DNA of 39,957 bases, from NCBI GenBank assembly GCA_945949735.1, contig CAMFFO010000006.1, positions 1-39,957 of the forward strand, given 5' to 3'. Below the pieces are notes generated by a model. It was not told the DNA's origin and made no database searches. It saw only the letters and a list, made by a program, of their open reading frames with translations. Source of the stretch: an uncultured Clostridia bacterium. Its GTDB lineage: Bacteria; Bacillota; Clostridia; Oscillospirales; Oscillospiraceae. Position numbers and translations under genes: made by a program. Shown here piece by piece: positions 7,940 to 15,254 of this stretch. The first letter of the stretch is position 1. Each line of letters starts with the position of its first letter.

Positions 7940-8764
7940 TTAATCCTCCCATATGCGCTTGGGATCGAATCGGATCGCGCCCTTTTTGCAGGCGTAAAAC
8001 CCGTTCCTGATATACGCCGCATCCGGCGGGCCGTTGAGGATCCGATCGCAGTTCGAAATGTACACGTCCAGAATATCCGTTCCCAGAGGCGTTTGCTGGT
8101 GGGCAGGGAAAAATGTTGTGATTCTCCCTTTCTGAACCAGCTCTTTCAGGCTGACCACGGATGACCGGAAGGTCTGTACACTGGCGCTCTCCGGAAACTG
8201 GAGCAGCACGCCGGCCTGACAGGTCGTATCACCGGAAAATGCCCATTTGTTTTTTTCATCCAGAAGCGTAATGGAACCAATCGTATGTCCCGGCGTTTTC
8301 AGAATGCTGACCTTGCGCCGGCCCAACTCGAAATACATCTGCTCCGGCAGCGGCACAGATGTGGACGGTTCACAGTGAACCGTGTCCTTTACCCGCAGCA
8401 TGGGCAGCTTCAGCAGAAATCGGGGGAGCTTATTCTCCCGCGCGATCTCCTCCATGAGCCCCATGAGATATTCCGGATCACTGTGCCGAAGAAAAACCTC
8501 CCGGTCATCCTGGGAAATATGCACCTGCGGATACAAATGATTGCCATGCATATGATCCATATGGCCATGGGTGTTCACCACGATCAGAGGCAGATCCGTG
8601 ATCTGCCGGATGGCGGCGGGAACATCCGTAAAGCCGTATGCCGTATCAATCAGCAGCGCTTTCTCTGTGCCGATCAGCAGGTACATATACACATCCGTGC
8701 CAAAAGAAGCTTCAGTAAAGCGGTAGGTATCTTTTCCGATTTTAGTGACGCGTGCTTTCTTCAT
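7940..8764 (-). CDS. MBL-fold metallo-hydrolase
   Basis: A 274-residue metallo-beta-lactamase-fold protein with the full zinc ligand set: THGHMDH (His66, His68, Asp70, His71), His160 in TPGHTIGS, Asp179 in FSGDT and His222 in PAHQ. This is a glyoxalase-II-like or lactonase-like arrangement, not a class B beta-lactamase signature. It is the first gene of the minus-strand operon, with AAGGAG upstream of the ATG at 8764. In a sugar operon it might open a lactone or cleave an ester or phosphoester of a sugar derivative; the substrate is not visible from sequence. Confidence 0.88.
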   Translation of the reverse strand: MKKARVTKIGKDTYRFTEASFGTDVYMYLLIGTEKALLIDTAYGFTDVPAAIRQITDLPLIVVNTHGHMDHMHGNHLYPQVHISQDDREVFLRHSDPEYLMGLMEEIARENKLPRFLLKLPMLRVKDTVHCEPSTSVPLPEQMYFELGRRKVSILKTPGHTIGSITLLDEKNKWAFSGDTTCQAGVLLQFPESASVQTFRSSVVSLKELVQKGRITTFFPAHQQTPLGTDILDVYISNCDRILNGPPDAAYIRNGFYACKKGAIRFDPKRIWED

Positions 8765-8855
8765 CTCTCAGTGCTCCTTTTCCTTTTATTGGGGTTTCAA
8801 TACTGCAAATTCCGGAACAGAATCAAAGGGTTGTCAGCTTGCGCATCCGCCTGAC

Positions 8856-9092
8856 AAAATTGGTGTTTGTTGAGTATACACTGTCATTGCGAGCCAGTGC
8901 GCTTAAGTGGCGTGGCAATCCCCCGGTTAGAGGGAAAATGTATCGACAACTGCCCCACAGAGCGGGAAAACCTTGCGATTTTTGGTGGTAATCGTTACCT
9001 GGTTCCTTTCAACCGGGGGATTGCCACACCAGTCTGCGGACTGGTTCGCAATGACAGATAATTTTGGACGCGAAGCGACAAACACCAATTTT
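8856..9092. repeat. type I palindromic element, copy B
   Basis: The ends are AAAATTGGTGTTTG and AAACACCAATTTT. The left arm contains CCAGTGCGCTTAAGTGG and the right arm CCAGTCTGCGGACTGG, so its two arms carry different minor hairpins. It lies entirely inside the long 5' leader of the minus-strand operon, between the promoter near 9297 and the MBL gene. Confidence 0.88.
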
Positions 9093-9232
9093 CCGGTTTG
9101 CGGATTTAAACCGATATACCCATTTCTCAGCACGGTTCGCATTCTTTTTTCCATGGCGCAAAACCGGCGGCAAGGAAATACACTTTCGACGCGGAATCCC
9201 TCCTGTGCGGCGCTGATTCTTGGCTGTTTCAC

Positions 9233-9263
9233 AATGTTCCATTTAAAGTAGTGGAACGTTCTA
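9233..9263. promoter_or_regulatory. operator-like palindrome at the sugar-operon promoter
   Basis: TGGAACGTTCTA (9252-9263) is an 11-of-12 palindrome with the central CG typical of LacI-family sites. A further GTTCCA half-site lies at 9236-9241. The site begins directly downstream of the -10 of the minus-strand promoter, where a bound repressor would block initiation. The adjacent LacI-type gene is the obvious candidate, by inference. Confidence 0.55.
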
Positions 9264-9268
9264 TCCGG

Positions 9269-9297
9269 AGTATAATACTTCGGGTGAATATTTTCAA
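9269..9297 (-). promoter_or_regulatory. sigma-A promoter of the minus-strand operon
   Basis: On the minus strand, TTGAAA (9297-9292) and TATACT (9274-9269) are separated by exactly 17 bases. Transcription would proceed through the operator-like palindrome and repeat copy B into the MBL gene. Confidence 0.65.
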
Positions 9298-9321
9298 CCT
9301 GTTTTGTTGTCTGCACGAAAA

Positions 9322-9359
9322 AAACAGCAGAATGCACAACCTTTTGCATTCTGCTGTTT
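9322..9359 (-). terminator. intrinsic terminator of the LacI-type gene
   Basis: A 15-bp perfect stem (AAACAGCAGAATGCA with its complement) closes an 8-base loop. On the minus strand it is followed by a T-run ending TTTTTTTCG. It lies 29 bases after the regulator stop and separates that gene from the operon promoter. Confidence 0.85.
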
Positions 9360-9387
9360 CCATTTTGACAATCACTTTGTGGAACTT

Positions 9388-10356
9388 CTAAGTTGTTCCA
9401 CCCTTTTTGAATTCTACCGGAACGATGATTTCCTCCGCCGTGCGCTCTCCCGCCATCCGGCGCAGAACCAAGTCCACGCAATGCCTGGTCAGCTGCGGTA
9501 CATTCTGAACAACGGTAGTAATCTGCGGGCTTGTAATCTGCGTAAGTTCATTGCCGTCATACCCCACGATTTTCATTTGCTCCGGGATGCGTATTCCTTG
9601 GGCCGCGGCTTCCGCAAGGCAGCAATAAGCCATGACATCGTCCGTAAAAACACCGTCCGTCCGGCTGTACAGCTTCAGATATTCGCTGATTTGCTCTTTC
9701 ATGATCTTGAATGACATCACCGCGCCGGATAGCTCCGCAACCGTTACGCGAACGCCATGTTCCTGAAGAATACGCTGGCACTCCTGCGTGCGAAAATCAC
9801 CAAACAGCCGATTCCCATGCTTCACAGCCAGGAGCAGCACATTTTTGCAGCCGCAGCTGAAAAGCTCCTGCGCCGCCAGTTGGCCCCCCTGCCGGTGATC
9901 GGACGAAACCATCGGAAGTCTGCTGCCTAAGAGACGTTCGAAGCTCACCACAGGAAGCCGCTCCATTCTGGCGATCTCCTCCATTGTCACGTCCGCGTTG
10001 AGGATCAATCCGTCCAGTTCCTGTTTTTCCAGCAGTTCCAGCATTTCCGACACCCGGCCCTGAACCCCCAAAGCATTGCAAACGACCGTCTTATACCCAT
10101 GCCGGGCAAGCTCCACTTCCGCGTATTTCAAAAACGCTCCATAAAACGGGAAGGATATATCCGGGAGCACAACTCCCACACAATGGGTGCTTTTTGTATT
10201 TTTGTTCTTTTCTTTCGGTGTATAGCGGAGCTTTTTTGCCGTTTCCAATACCAGCAGTCTGGTTTCGTCAGACACATAGCCATTTCCCGTTATGGCTCTG
10301 GAAGCGGTTCCCACGCTGACCCCCGCTTCTCTGGCGATATCCCGAATCGTAGCCAT
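9388..10356 (-). CDS. LacI-family transcriptional regulator
   Basis: A 322-residue regulator. The N-terminal helix-turn-helix is classic (ATIRDIAREAGVSVGTASRAI, residues 2-22) with the hinge region near residues 45-58. It is followed by a periplasmic-binding-protein-like sensor domain (CVGVVLPDISFPFYGAF, DGLILNAD, PMVSSDHRQGG, GVFTDDVMAYC, KIVGYDGNELTQ). The ATG at 10356 is chosen; the TTG one codon earlier is unlikely. It lies between the minus-strand uptake operon and the plus-strand modules and probably responds to a sugar or pathway intermediate. A palindrome over its own -35 region points to autoregulation. Matching sites were seen at the minus-strand operon promoter but not at the two plus-strand promoters. 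Confidence 0.93.
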   Translation of the reverse strand: MATIRDIAREAGVSVGTASRAITGNGYVSDETRLLVLETAKKLRYTPKEKNKNTKSTHCVGVVLPDISFPFYGAFLKYAEVELARHGYKTVVCNALGVQGRVSEMLELLEKQELDGLILNADVTMEEIARMERLPVVSFERLLGSRLPMVSSDHRQGGQLAAQELFSCGCKNVLLLAVKHGNRLFGDFRTQECQRILQEHGVRVTVAELSGAVMSFKIMKEQISEYLKLYSRTDGVFTDDVMAYCCLAEAAAQGIRIPEQMKIVGYDGNELTQITSPQITTVVQNVPQLTRHCVDLVLRRMAGERTAEEIIVPVEFKKGGTT

Positions 10357-10397
10357 CAAACCACCATCCTCTCTTTATCCTGTATTATACTATCACA

Positions 10398-10425
10398 AAA
10401 TGGAACAATGTCAACTGTTCCATTT
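10398..10425. promoter_or_regulatory. palindrome over the regulator's own promoter
   Basis: AAATGGAACA and TGTTCCATTT form a perfect 10-bp inverted repeat with an 8-base spacer. Read on the minus strand, that spacer contains TTGACA, the probable -35 box, with TATAAT 19 bases further on toward the regulator gene. Binding here would give negative autoregulation. The half-site GTTCCA recurs at 9236 and 9252. Confidence 0.55.
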
Positions 10426-10603
10426 CTTGTGGATCAGGTTACGATGTCCCTCCATCGGGCCGGAGACGGCTAAAGCGGGAGAGAATCCTGTTATTCACCA
10501 GGAGGGAACGGAAATGAAAAAGCAATTCCGTCTCTTCTCAAAATGACGAAAGCGGCGAAATCCTCTTCGGGAAGAGAGGGGACGGGAGAAAGCAAAATAA
10601 CAC

Positions 10604-10632
10604 TTGACATTTTCAATGTTTATTTGTATAAT
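10604..10632 (+). promoter_or_regulatory. consensus sigma-A promoter of the redox module
   Basis: TTGACA (10604-10609), a 17-base spacer and TATAAT (10627-10632) give a perfect consensus. Transcription should start near 10639, about 97 bases before the nitroreductase start codon. Confidence 0.85.
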
Positions 10633-10647
10633 TGGCACAAATAAAAA

Positions 10648-10715
10648 TCCGTATTGATTGTTGAGTAACGGACAGATTCACTGGCAGGTGTATGCCGGTG
10701 GTCTGTCCTTTTTTT
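10648..10715 (+). promoter_or_regulatory. leader attenuator (intrinsic terminator plus competing stem)
   Basis: The leader contains a stem of GGACAGA (10670-10676) with TCTGTCC (10702-10708), extended inwards by CACTGGCA and TGCCGGTG, and followed by seven T residues. This is a textbook intrinsic terminator placed before the ribosome site. Upstream, TCCGT (10648-10652) can pair with ACGGA (10668-10672), which would consume the 5' side of the terminator. Two mutually exclusive folds suggest conditional termination. No known riboswitch class was recognised. Confidence 0.6.
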
Positions 10716-10735
10716 AATGGAAGGAGCAATGGAAC

Positions 10736-11242
10736 ATGAATACGATCTTCACAAGAGCCAGTGTGCGCAGATTCCTGCCCCGGCAGGTGGAGGCGGATCA
10801 GCTCATCCGGCTGGTGCGGGCAGGCATGGCTGCGCCCACGGCAGGGGATCAGAGACCCTGGGAGTTCTATGTGGATACCGATCCGGAAAGCATCGCGCGT
10901 TTGTCGCAGGCGACGCCTTATGCCCGGGCCGCCAAGGGGGCGCCGGCAGTGATCATTCCCTGCTACCGGACGAATGTATGGGCGCCGTCCTGCTGCGTGC
11001 TGGATCTCAGCGCCGCTACGGAGAACATACTGCTGGAGGCGGCGTCTCTGGGATTGGGCGCGGTCTGGATGGGGGTCGCTCCCCAGGAGGGCTTTATGAA
11101 AGCGGTGGGCGAGATTCTGCAGCTTCCGGAGGACGTCCACCCCTTTGCGCTGATTCCCTGCGGCTATCCCGCGGAACCTCCGAAGCCCAGGGACAAATTT
11201 GACCCGGAACGCATCCATTGGATACGGGCCGGGAGCGTGTAA
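10736..11242 (+). CDS. nitroreductase-family flavoprotein
   Basis: A 168-residue short nitroreductase-like protein, presumably FMN-binding and soluble. Family features are the N-terminal RASVRRFLPRQVEADQLIRL, the AAPTAGDQRPWEFYV segment (residues 33-47), where the flavin phosphate and ring contacts lie, and LGLGAVWMGVAP (105-116) near the C-terminal end. AAGGAG precedes the ATG by 9 nt. It is first in a three-gene run with the Fe-S protein and the CooC-type ATPase, so it may supply or accept electrons for them rather than act on nitro compounds. It is behind a conditional terminator. Confidence 0.88.
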   Translation: MNTIFTRASVRRFLPRQVEADQLIRLVRAGMAAPTAGDQRPWEFYVDTDPESIARLSQATPYARAAKGAPAVIIPCYRTNVWAPSCCVLDLSAATENILLEAASLGLGAVWMGVAPQEGFMKAVGEILQLPEDVHPFALIPCGYPAEPPKPRDKFDPERIHWIRAGSV

Positions 11243-11319
11243 GCCTTGCGTCGTATGAGCGCATCCTGAGATGAGTCGAATTCATCGGATGCAGATTTAT
11301 AAAGAAAGAAGGAAATCAT

Positions 11320-12528
11320 ATGGATCCCAAGAAGCAGCAAGAAATTCTGGAAGAATTGTTTGGATGCCCCCTGCCTGTGCTGGACCCGGTATATACGGAG
11401 CCCAACGCTTACAGCAGAATGTCACCGAACTACCTGATCACCCCGTACCTTCTGAGCGAAGTGTACACCGTGGAAGAAATGAAGATGGTTCAGCTGATGC
11501 CGGCCACAGCGGAGCAGATCGCGCAGAAGCTGGGCCTGGATACGGAGCACTGCGTCCGGGTTTTGGAGAATATGCTGGACTTTGCCCGCATTGTATCCAC
11601 CAACAAGGCCGATCCCAAGGTGTACAGCCCCCACCTGAACATGGTGGCATTCCGGGACAGCCTGGGACTGGGCTTCCTCTCTCATAAAATGGATTGGACG
11701 CCCAGGATGCGGGCCTTCCGGCTGATGGATCACTGGATCCATGTGGATTATTCCCCCATGGCTGCGGAACTGGTAAAGTGGGAGATGCGGGTTATTCCCA
11801 AGTGGGAATCCATTAAGGACATTCCCGGCATCATGTACTGCGAGAACGCAAAGGAGATCATGGAGCGCAATGTCCGGGCAGGAACCATGCTCAATGTTCA
11901 GTGCGTCTGCCGCGCCTACAGAAGCTACCTGGATGAGGGCAAGTATAATCCCGACCATTGCGCGGAGCTTCATGAGCATTCCGCCGAGGACGGACACTGC
12001 TTCTCCTTCGGCTCCACCGCAGAATTCTACAAGAAAAAATATCCCGATTCCCATCTGCCCACTATGGACGAGGCCATGGAGCTGCTGAAGTCCGGCGACG
12101 AGTCCAGGTGCATCTACCAGCTGCCCAATACCCGGGAAACGACCCAGTTCTGCTCCTGCTGCACGGACTGCTGCGCGGTAAGCTACCATTACGAAGCCGT
12201 GGGCATCAAGGATGTGCGTAAGCCCAGCCGCTTCAGACCTTATTGGCGGGAAGCGAAATGCGTGGGCTGCCAGATCTGCGAAACCCGCTGCAACTATGAC
12301 GCCATCCAGGTTGTGGACGGAGCCGTTGTGATTCACGAGGATCTGTGCAAGGGCTGCGGCAACTGCGTTGTGACCTGCCCGACCAAGGCTCTGAAGATGA
12401 AAATTGTCCACGGGCCCGAATGGATCCCGGATGTTCCCTACATCGACGGCTGGTCCATCCACGATGAGCTGGAGGGCGAGGAAAACAGGAAGGCCGCCGA
12501 GGAGCAGGGCGCGAAAATCTCGGTGTGA
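11320..12528 (+). CDS. HTH-ferredoxin-like 2x[4Fe-4S] protein
   Basis: A 402-residue multidomain protein. Residues about 45-95 look like a winged-helix domain (TAEQIAQKLGLDTEHCVRVLENM). The middle has isolated Cys/His groups (CVCR at 195-198, DHC at 212-214, GHC at 225-227) and a dense FCSCCTDCC at 277-285. The C-terminal part is a bacterial-type ferredoxin with CVGCQICETRC (314-324) and CKGCGNCVVTCP (343-354), enough for two [4Fe-4S] clusters. GAAGG precedes the ATG. It sits 63 nt before the CooC-type ATPase and 77 nt after the nitroreductase. It may be an electron-transfer or redox-sensing partner for maturation of a metalloenzyme. The precise family name is not known to me. Confidence 0.75.
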   Translation: MDPKKQQEILEELFGCPLPVLDPVYTEPNAYSRMSPNYLITPYLLSEVYTVEEMKMVQLMPATAEQIAQKLGLDTEHCVRVLENMLDFARIVSTNKADPKVYSPHLNMVAFRDSLGLGFLSHKMDWTPRMRAFRLMDHWIHVDYSPMAAELVKWEMRVIPKWESIKDIPGIMYCENAKEIMERNVRAGTMLNVQCVCRAYRSYLDEGKYNPDHCAELHEHSAEDGHCFSFGSTAEFYKKKYPDSHLPTMDEAMELLKSGDESRCIYQLPNTRETTQFCSCCTDCCAVSYHYEAVGIKDVRKPSRFRPYWREAKCVGCQICETRCNYDAIQVVDGAVVIHEDLCKGCGNCVVTCPTKALKMKIVHGPEWIPDVPYIDGWSIHDELEGEENRKAAEEQGAKISV

Positions 12529-12591
12529 GCCCTGCTCTCCCCGAAAAAACGAAGGGCACAGATTTGAGGCTGCCCGGAAAGGGAGGTTACT

Positions 12592-13521
12592 ATGGGACTG
12601 TTTCATTGCCCCCTGGGAGCGCTTGGCTATGGAGATGACGGCTGCATTCAGTGCGGCCTGTGCAGCGCGGTTACCCGTGCCGAGAAAATCGCGGCAACCC
12701 AGAAAATGCGGGCCTGGATTCGTGAAAACCGGCAGAGCTCCAACCCGGATCTGCTGATTCAGAAGATTGCCGTATGCGGAAAGGGAGGTTCAGGAAAAAG
12801 CACCCTGACGGCGCTGCTGTCAGGAGCGCTGGAGCATATCGGCTACCGGACCCTGATCCTGGATACGGACAGCTCCAATGGGGGCCTGTACAAAAAGCTG
12901 GGCATGGACGCCCCTCCGCTTCCTCTGAATCAGACGGGGGAGGGGGACTGCCCTCCGGCGTTTCTGGATCGCGAGCAGATCTACTTCGAGGAGGTGGAGG
13001 AACCCTTCGTCGTCACCAATCGGATGCGGTCGCTGGTCTGCGCCGGAAAGATCGAGGATCCGCTGATGGGCTGCGCCTGCACCATCGGCGAATATGCCCG
13101 GATCCTGATTCAAAAGCTTTCCACCCAGGCAAGAGAGATCGTAATCGCCGATCAGGAGGCCGGCGTGGAGAGCTTCGGCCGGGGCATTGAGGCGAGCTGT
13201 GACACGATCCTGATCATGGTTGAGCCATCCATTGAATCCGTTGAGCTGGCTGGCAAGATCCAGTACATGGCCCAGGGAATCGGCATCCAGAGGATTCGGG
13301 CGATTCTCAACAAGATCGAGGACGAGGAGCAGGAGGAGTTCATTCTGGATCGGCTCACGGAACAGGGAGTTCGCTGTCTGGGAAAAATTGAGGACAGCAG
13401 GCAAATCCGAAGCCGGAATCTCTTCTCCAGAGAATTGCTCCCCGAGGAGGGCTTCGCGCTGGCGGGCAGCATTGCGACCTGTATGCTGGACGAGGCGGAA
13501 ATGACCTACGATCGGCCATAA
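12592..13521 (+). CDS. CooC/MinD-type ATPase with N-terminal Cys motif
   Basis: A 309-residue SIMIBI-class ATPase. The deviant Walker A GKGGSGKST (63-71) carries the signature lysine, ILDTDSS follows at 89-95, and IADQEAGVESFGRG resembles the CooC switch region. GCACTIGEYAR (160-170) holds a CxC pair (Cys161, Cys163) as in CooC1, where such a pair binds nickel at the dimer interface. Unusually, an N-terminal extension carries CIQCGLC (18-24), suggesting an extra Fe-S or metal site. CooC proteins help insert metal into carbon monoxide dehydrogenase, but no CODH or acetyl-CoA synthase gene lies in the window. AGGGAGG precedes the ATG. The client enzyme is unknown. Confidence 0.82.
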   Translation: MGLFHCPLGALGYGDDGCIQCGLCSAVTRAEKIAATQKMRAWIRENRQSSNPDLLIQKIAVCGKGGSGKSTLTALLSGALEHIGYRTLILDTDSSNGGLYKKLGMDAPPLPLNQTGEGDCPPAFLDREQIYFEEVEEPFVVTNRMRSLVCAGKIEDPLMGCACTIGEYARILIQKLSTQAREIVIADQEAGVESFGRGIEASCDTILIMVEPSIESVELAGKIQYMAQGIGIQRIRAILNKIEDEEQEEFILDRLTEQGVRCLGKIEDSRQIRSRNLFSRELLPEEGFALAGSIATCMLDEAEMTYDRP

Positions 13522-13609
13522 GGATTTTAAACATGAATGGGCTAAAATATCAGACAAAAATTGTAAATATTCAACAAAATCCACGTGACTTTTTTATGTT
13601 CTTTGCGAA

Positions 13610-13638
13610 TTGAAATCCCGACAGGATTATGATACCAT
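13610..13638 (+). promoter_or_regulatory. probable promoter of the sugar catabolic operon
   Basis: TTGAAA (13610-13615) and TACCAT (13633-13638) are 17 bases apart. A start near 13645 would give a leader of about 118 bases containing a strong terminator. Confidence 0.5.
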
Positions 13639-13650
13639 GAAAATATAAAA

Positions 13651-13735
13651 GCACGATGAATTTGAGTGTGCACAAAATACCGATCAAGGAATTGATGGGT
13701 ATTTTGTGCACTTTTTTATGCCCTTTTGGTCGTGC
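13651..13735 (+). promoter_or_regulatory. leader terminator/attenuator of the sugar operon
   Basis: GTGCACAAAATACC (13668-13681) pairs perfectly with GGTATTTTGTGCAC (13698-13711), an inner ATCAA/TTGAT stem adds to it, and six T residues follow. The terminator lies before the operon's ribosome site. GCACGA (13651-13656) and TCGTGC (13730-13735) flank it and can also pair, giving a second level of folding. It may terminate readthrough from the ATPase gene, or act as a regulated attenuator for the new transcript. No known ligand-binding motif was recognised. Confidence 0.6.
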
Positions 13736-13762
13736 AATAAAATGGGAGAAAGGTGTGTTACT

Positions 13763-15232
13763 ATGCAGAGCTACAAAATCGTTTTGGGGTACGTTCCGGT
13801 GCAGAGAGATATGTTCCCGGGCAAGCCCGCACAGATGATGAATGAGAAGATCCTGTCAAAGGTCAATGAGATCTGCGGCAGGCTTGGGGATGTGGAGCTG
13901 GTAAAGATCGATGATGTGGCACTGGGCGGTATGCTTTGGTGCAAGGATGATGTGGCACGCGTTTCCAGGCACCTGATTGAAAACCGGGTGGACGCGGTGT
14001 TCTTCCCCCATTGCAACTTTGGCCAGGAGGAGGCAGTGGCAAAGGTTGCCAAGGCTGTAGGGAAGCCCGTTCTCCTGTGGGGCCCCAGAGATCCTTCGCC
14101 CAAGGGTGAGGACGAGTTCCGTGTGTTTGATACCCAGTGCGGTCTGTTTGCCACCTCCAAGGCGCTGTCCCGCTATGGAGTGCCCTTTACCTATATCGAA
14201 AACTGCTGGCTGGACGCGCCGGAATTTGAGACGGGTTTTGAGAAATTCATCCGGGTTGCCAGCGTCGTGAAATCGGTGCGCAGTATGCGCATCGGACAGA
14301 TCGGCCCCAGGCCGAGACAGTTCCTGTCCGTAGAGGTCAATGAAAGCGAGTTGCTGGAAAAGTTCGGCATCGAAGTGACGGTCATCTGGACAGAGGAGAT
14401 CACCACCGTTGTCAAAAAGCTGTTCAGCGGCATGGGAGATCAGATCGGAACACCCCTGGGTGTGGAGCTGCCAATAACCGTGCGGGAGTGGAAGAAGGAC
14501 GGAACACCGGATCCCAGGATCGCCCAGAGGGTTCAGGAGTTCAAGGATGCGCTGGATTGCTCCGCCATGCCCGATGAGAAGCTGTCGCTGATGGCTGCCG
14601 TGGAGATTGCCATTGAGGAATTGGCACGGATCAACAATCTGGACGCGGTTGCGGTGGATTGCTGGGCGTATCTGGCCGCTCAGTATGGGATCCAGACCTG
14701 CTTCATCCTGGGCGACCTGATGGATCACGGCCTGATTGCCGCCTGCGAAACCGATATCCATGCTGCCATCACTGCCAGAATGCTCCAGGCTGCGGCAAGG
14801 GGAACCACCGCCCCCTTCGTGGCGGATATGACCTGCCGTCACCCGACCAACGAAAACGCGGAGCTGATGTGGCACTGCGGCCCCTTCGCCAAGTCTCTGA
14901 AGAAGGAGGGCGTCAAGGGCTCCATCCGCACCGGAAAAGGCTTCTACGAGATCAAGGGCGGCGATGTAACCATCGCCCGGTTCGATCAGATCGGCGGCAA
15001 TTACAGCCTCTTTGCGGATCAGGCCGTCGGCTGTGAGGGCCCCAGGACAAACGGCAACTACCTGTGGGTGGAGACCAACAACTGGCCCGCCTGGGAAAAG
15101 AAAATTATCTATGGCCCCTACATCCATCATATGGTTGGCATCCATGGCTGCTATGCGGACATTCTGAAGGAAAGCTGCAAGTACATTCCGTTCCTGAACC
15201 ATGACAGCGTCAACGTGATCGGGGAATTGTAA
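13763..15232 (+). CDS. L-fucose/L-arabinose isomerase-like protein
   Basis: A 489-residue member of the FucI/AraA-related family (COG2407 type), expected to interconvert an aldose and its ketose with a divalent metal. The N-terminal half is the substrate-recognition region (FPHCNFGQEEAVAKVAKAVG, LLWGPRDP). The C-terminal half has the metal-site motifs: CETDIHAA (Glu329), VADMTCRH (Asp355) and WHCGPF (His371). It is shorter than classical FucI (about 590). AAAGG lies 9-10 nt before the ATG at 13763; earlier in-frame starts fall within the leader terminator. It is first in the operon, followed by an epimerase-like gene. The actual sugar cannot be read; a 6-deoxy or 6-sulfo aldose is one option. 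Confidence 0.85.
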   Translation: MQSYKIVLGYVPVQRDMFPGKPAQMMNEKILSKVNEICGRLGDVELVKIDDVALGGMLWCKDDVARVSRHLIENRVDAVFFPHCNFGQEEAVAKVAKAVGKPVLLWGPRDPSPKGEDEFRVFDTQCGLFATSKALSRYGVPFTYIENCWLDAPEFETGFEKFIRVASVVKSVRSMRIGQIGPRPRQFLSVEVNESELLEKFGIEVTVIWTEEITTVVKKLFSGMGDQIGTPLGVELPITVREWKKDGTPDPRIAQRVQEFKDALDCSAMPDEKLSLMAAVEIAIEELARINNLDAVAVDCWAYLAAQYGIQTCFILGDLMDHGLIAACETDIHAAITARMLQAAARGTTAPFVADMTCRHPTNENAELMWHCGPFAKSLKKEGVKGSIRTGKGFYEIKGGDVTIARFDQIGGNYSLFADQAVGCEGPRTNGNYLWVETNNWPAWEKKIIYGPYIHHMVGIHGCYADILKESCKYIPFLNHDSVNVIGEL

Positions 15233-15254
15233 TTATCGCAGAGGAGTGACGTGG

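Noticed and set aside
11422-12606. 394-codon minus-strand open frame
   Set aside because: Shadow of the HTH-ferredoxin gene, which has clear Fe-S motifs on the plus strand.
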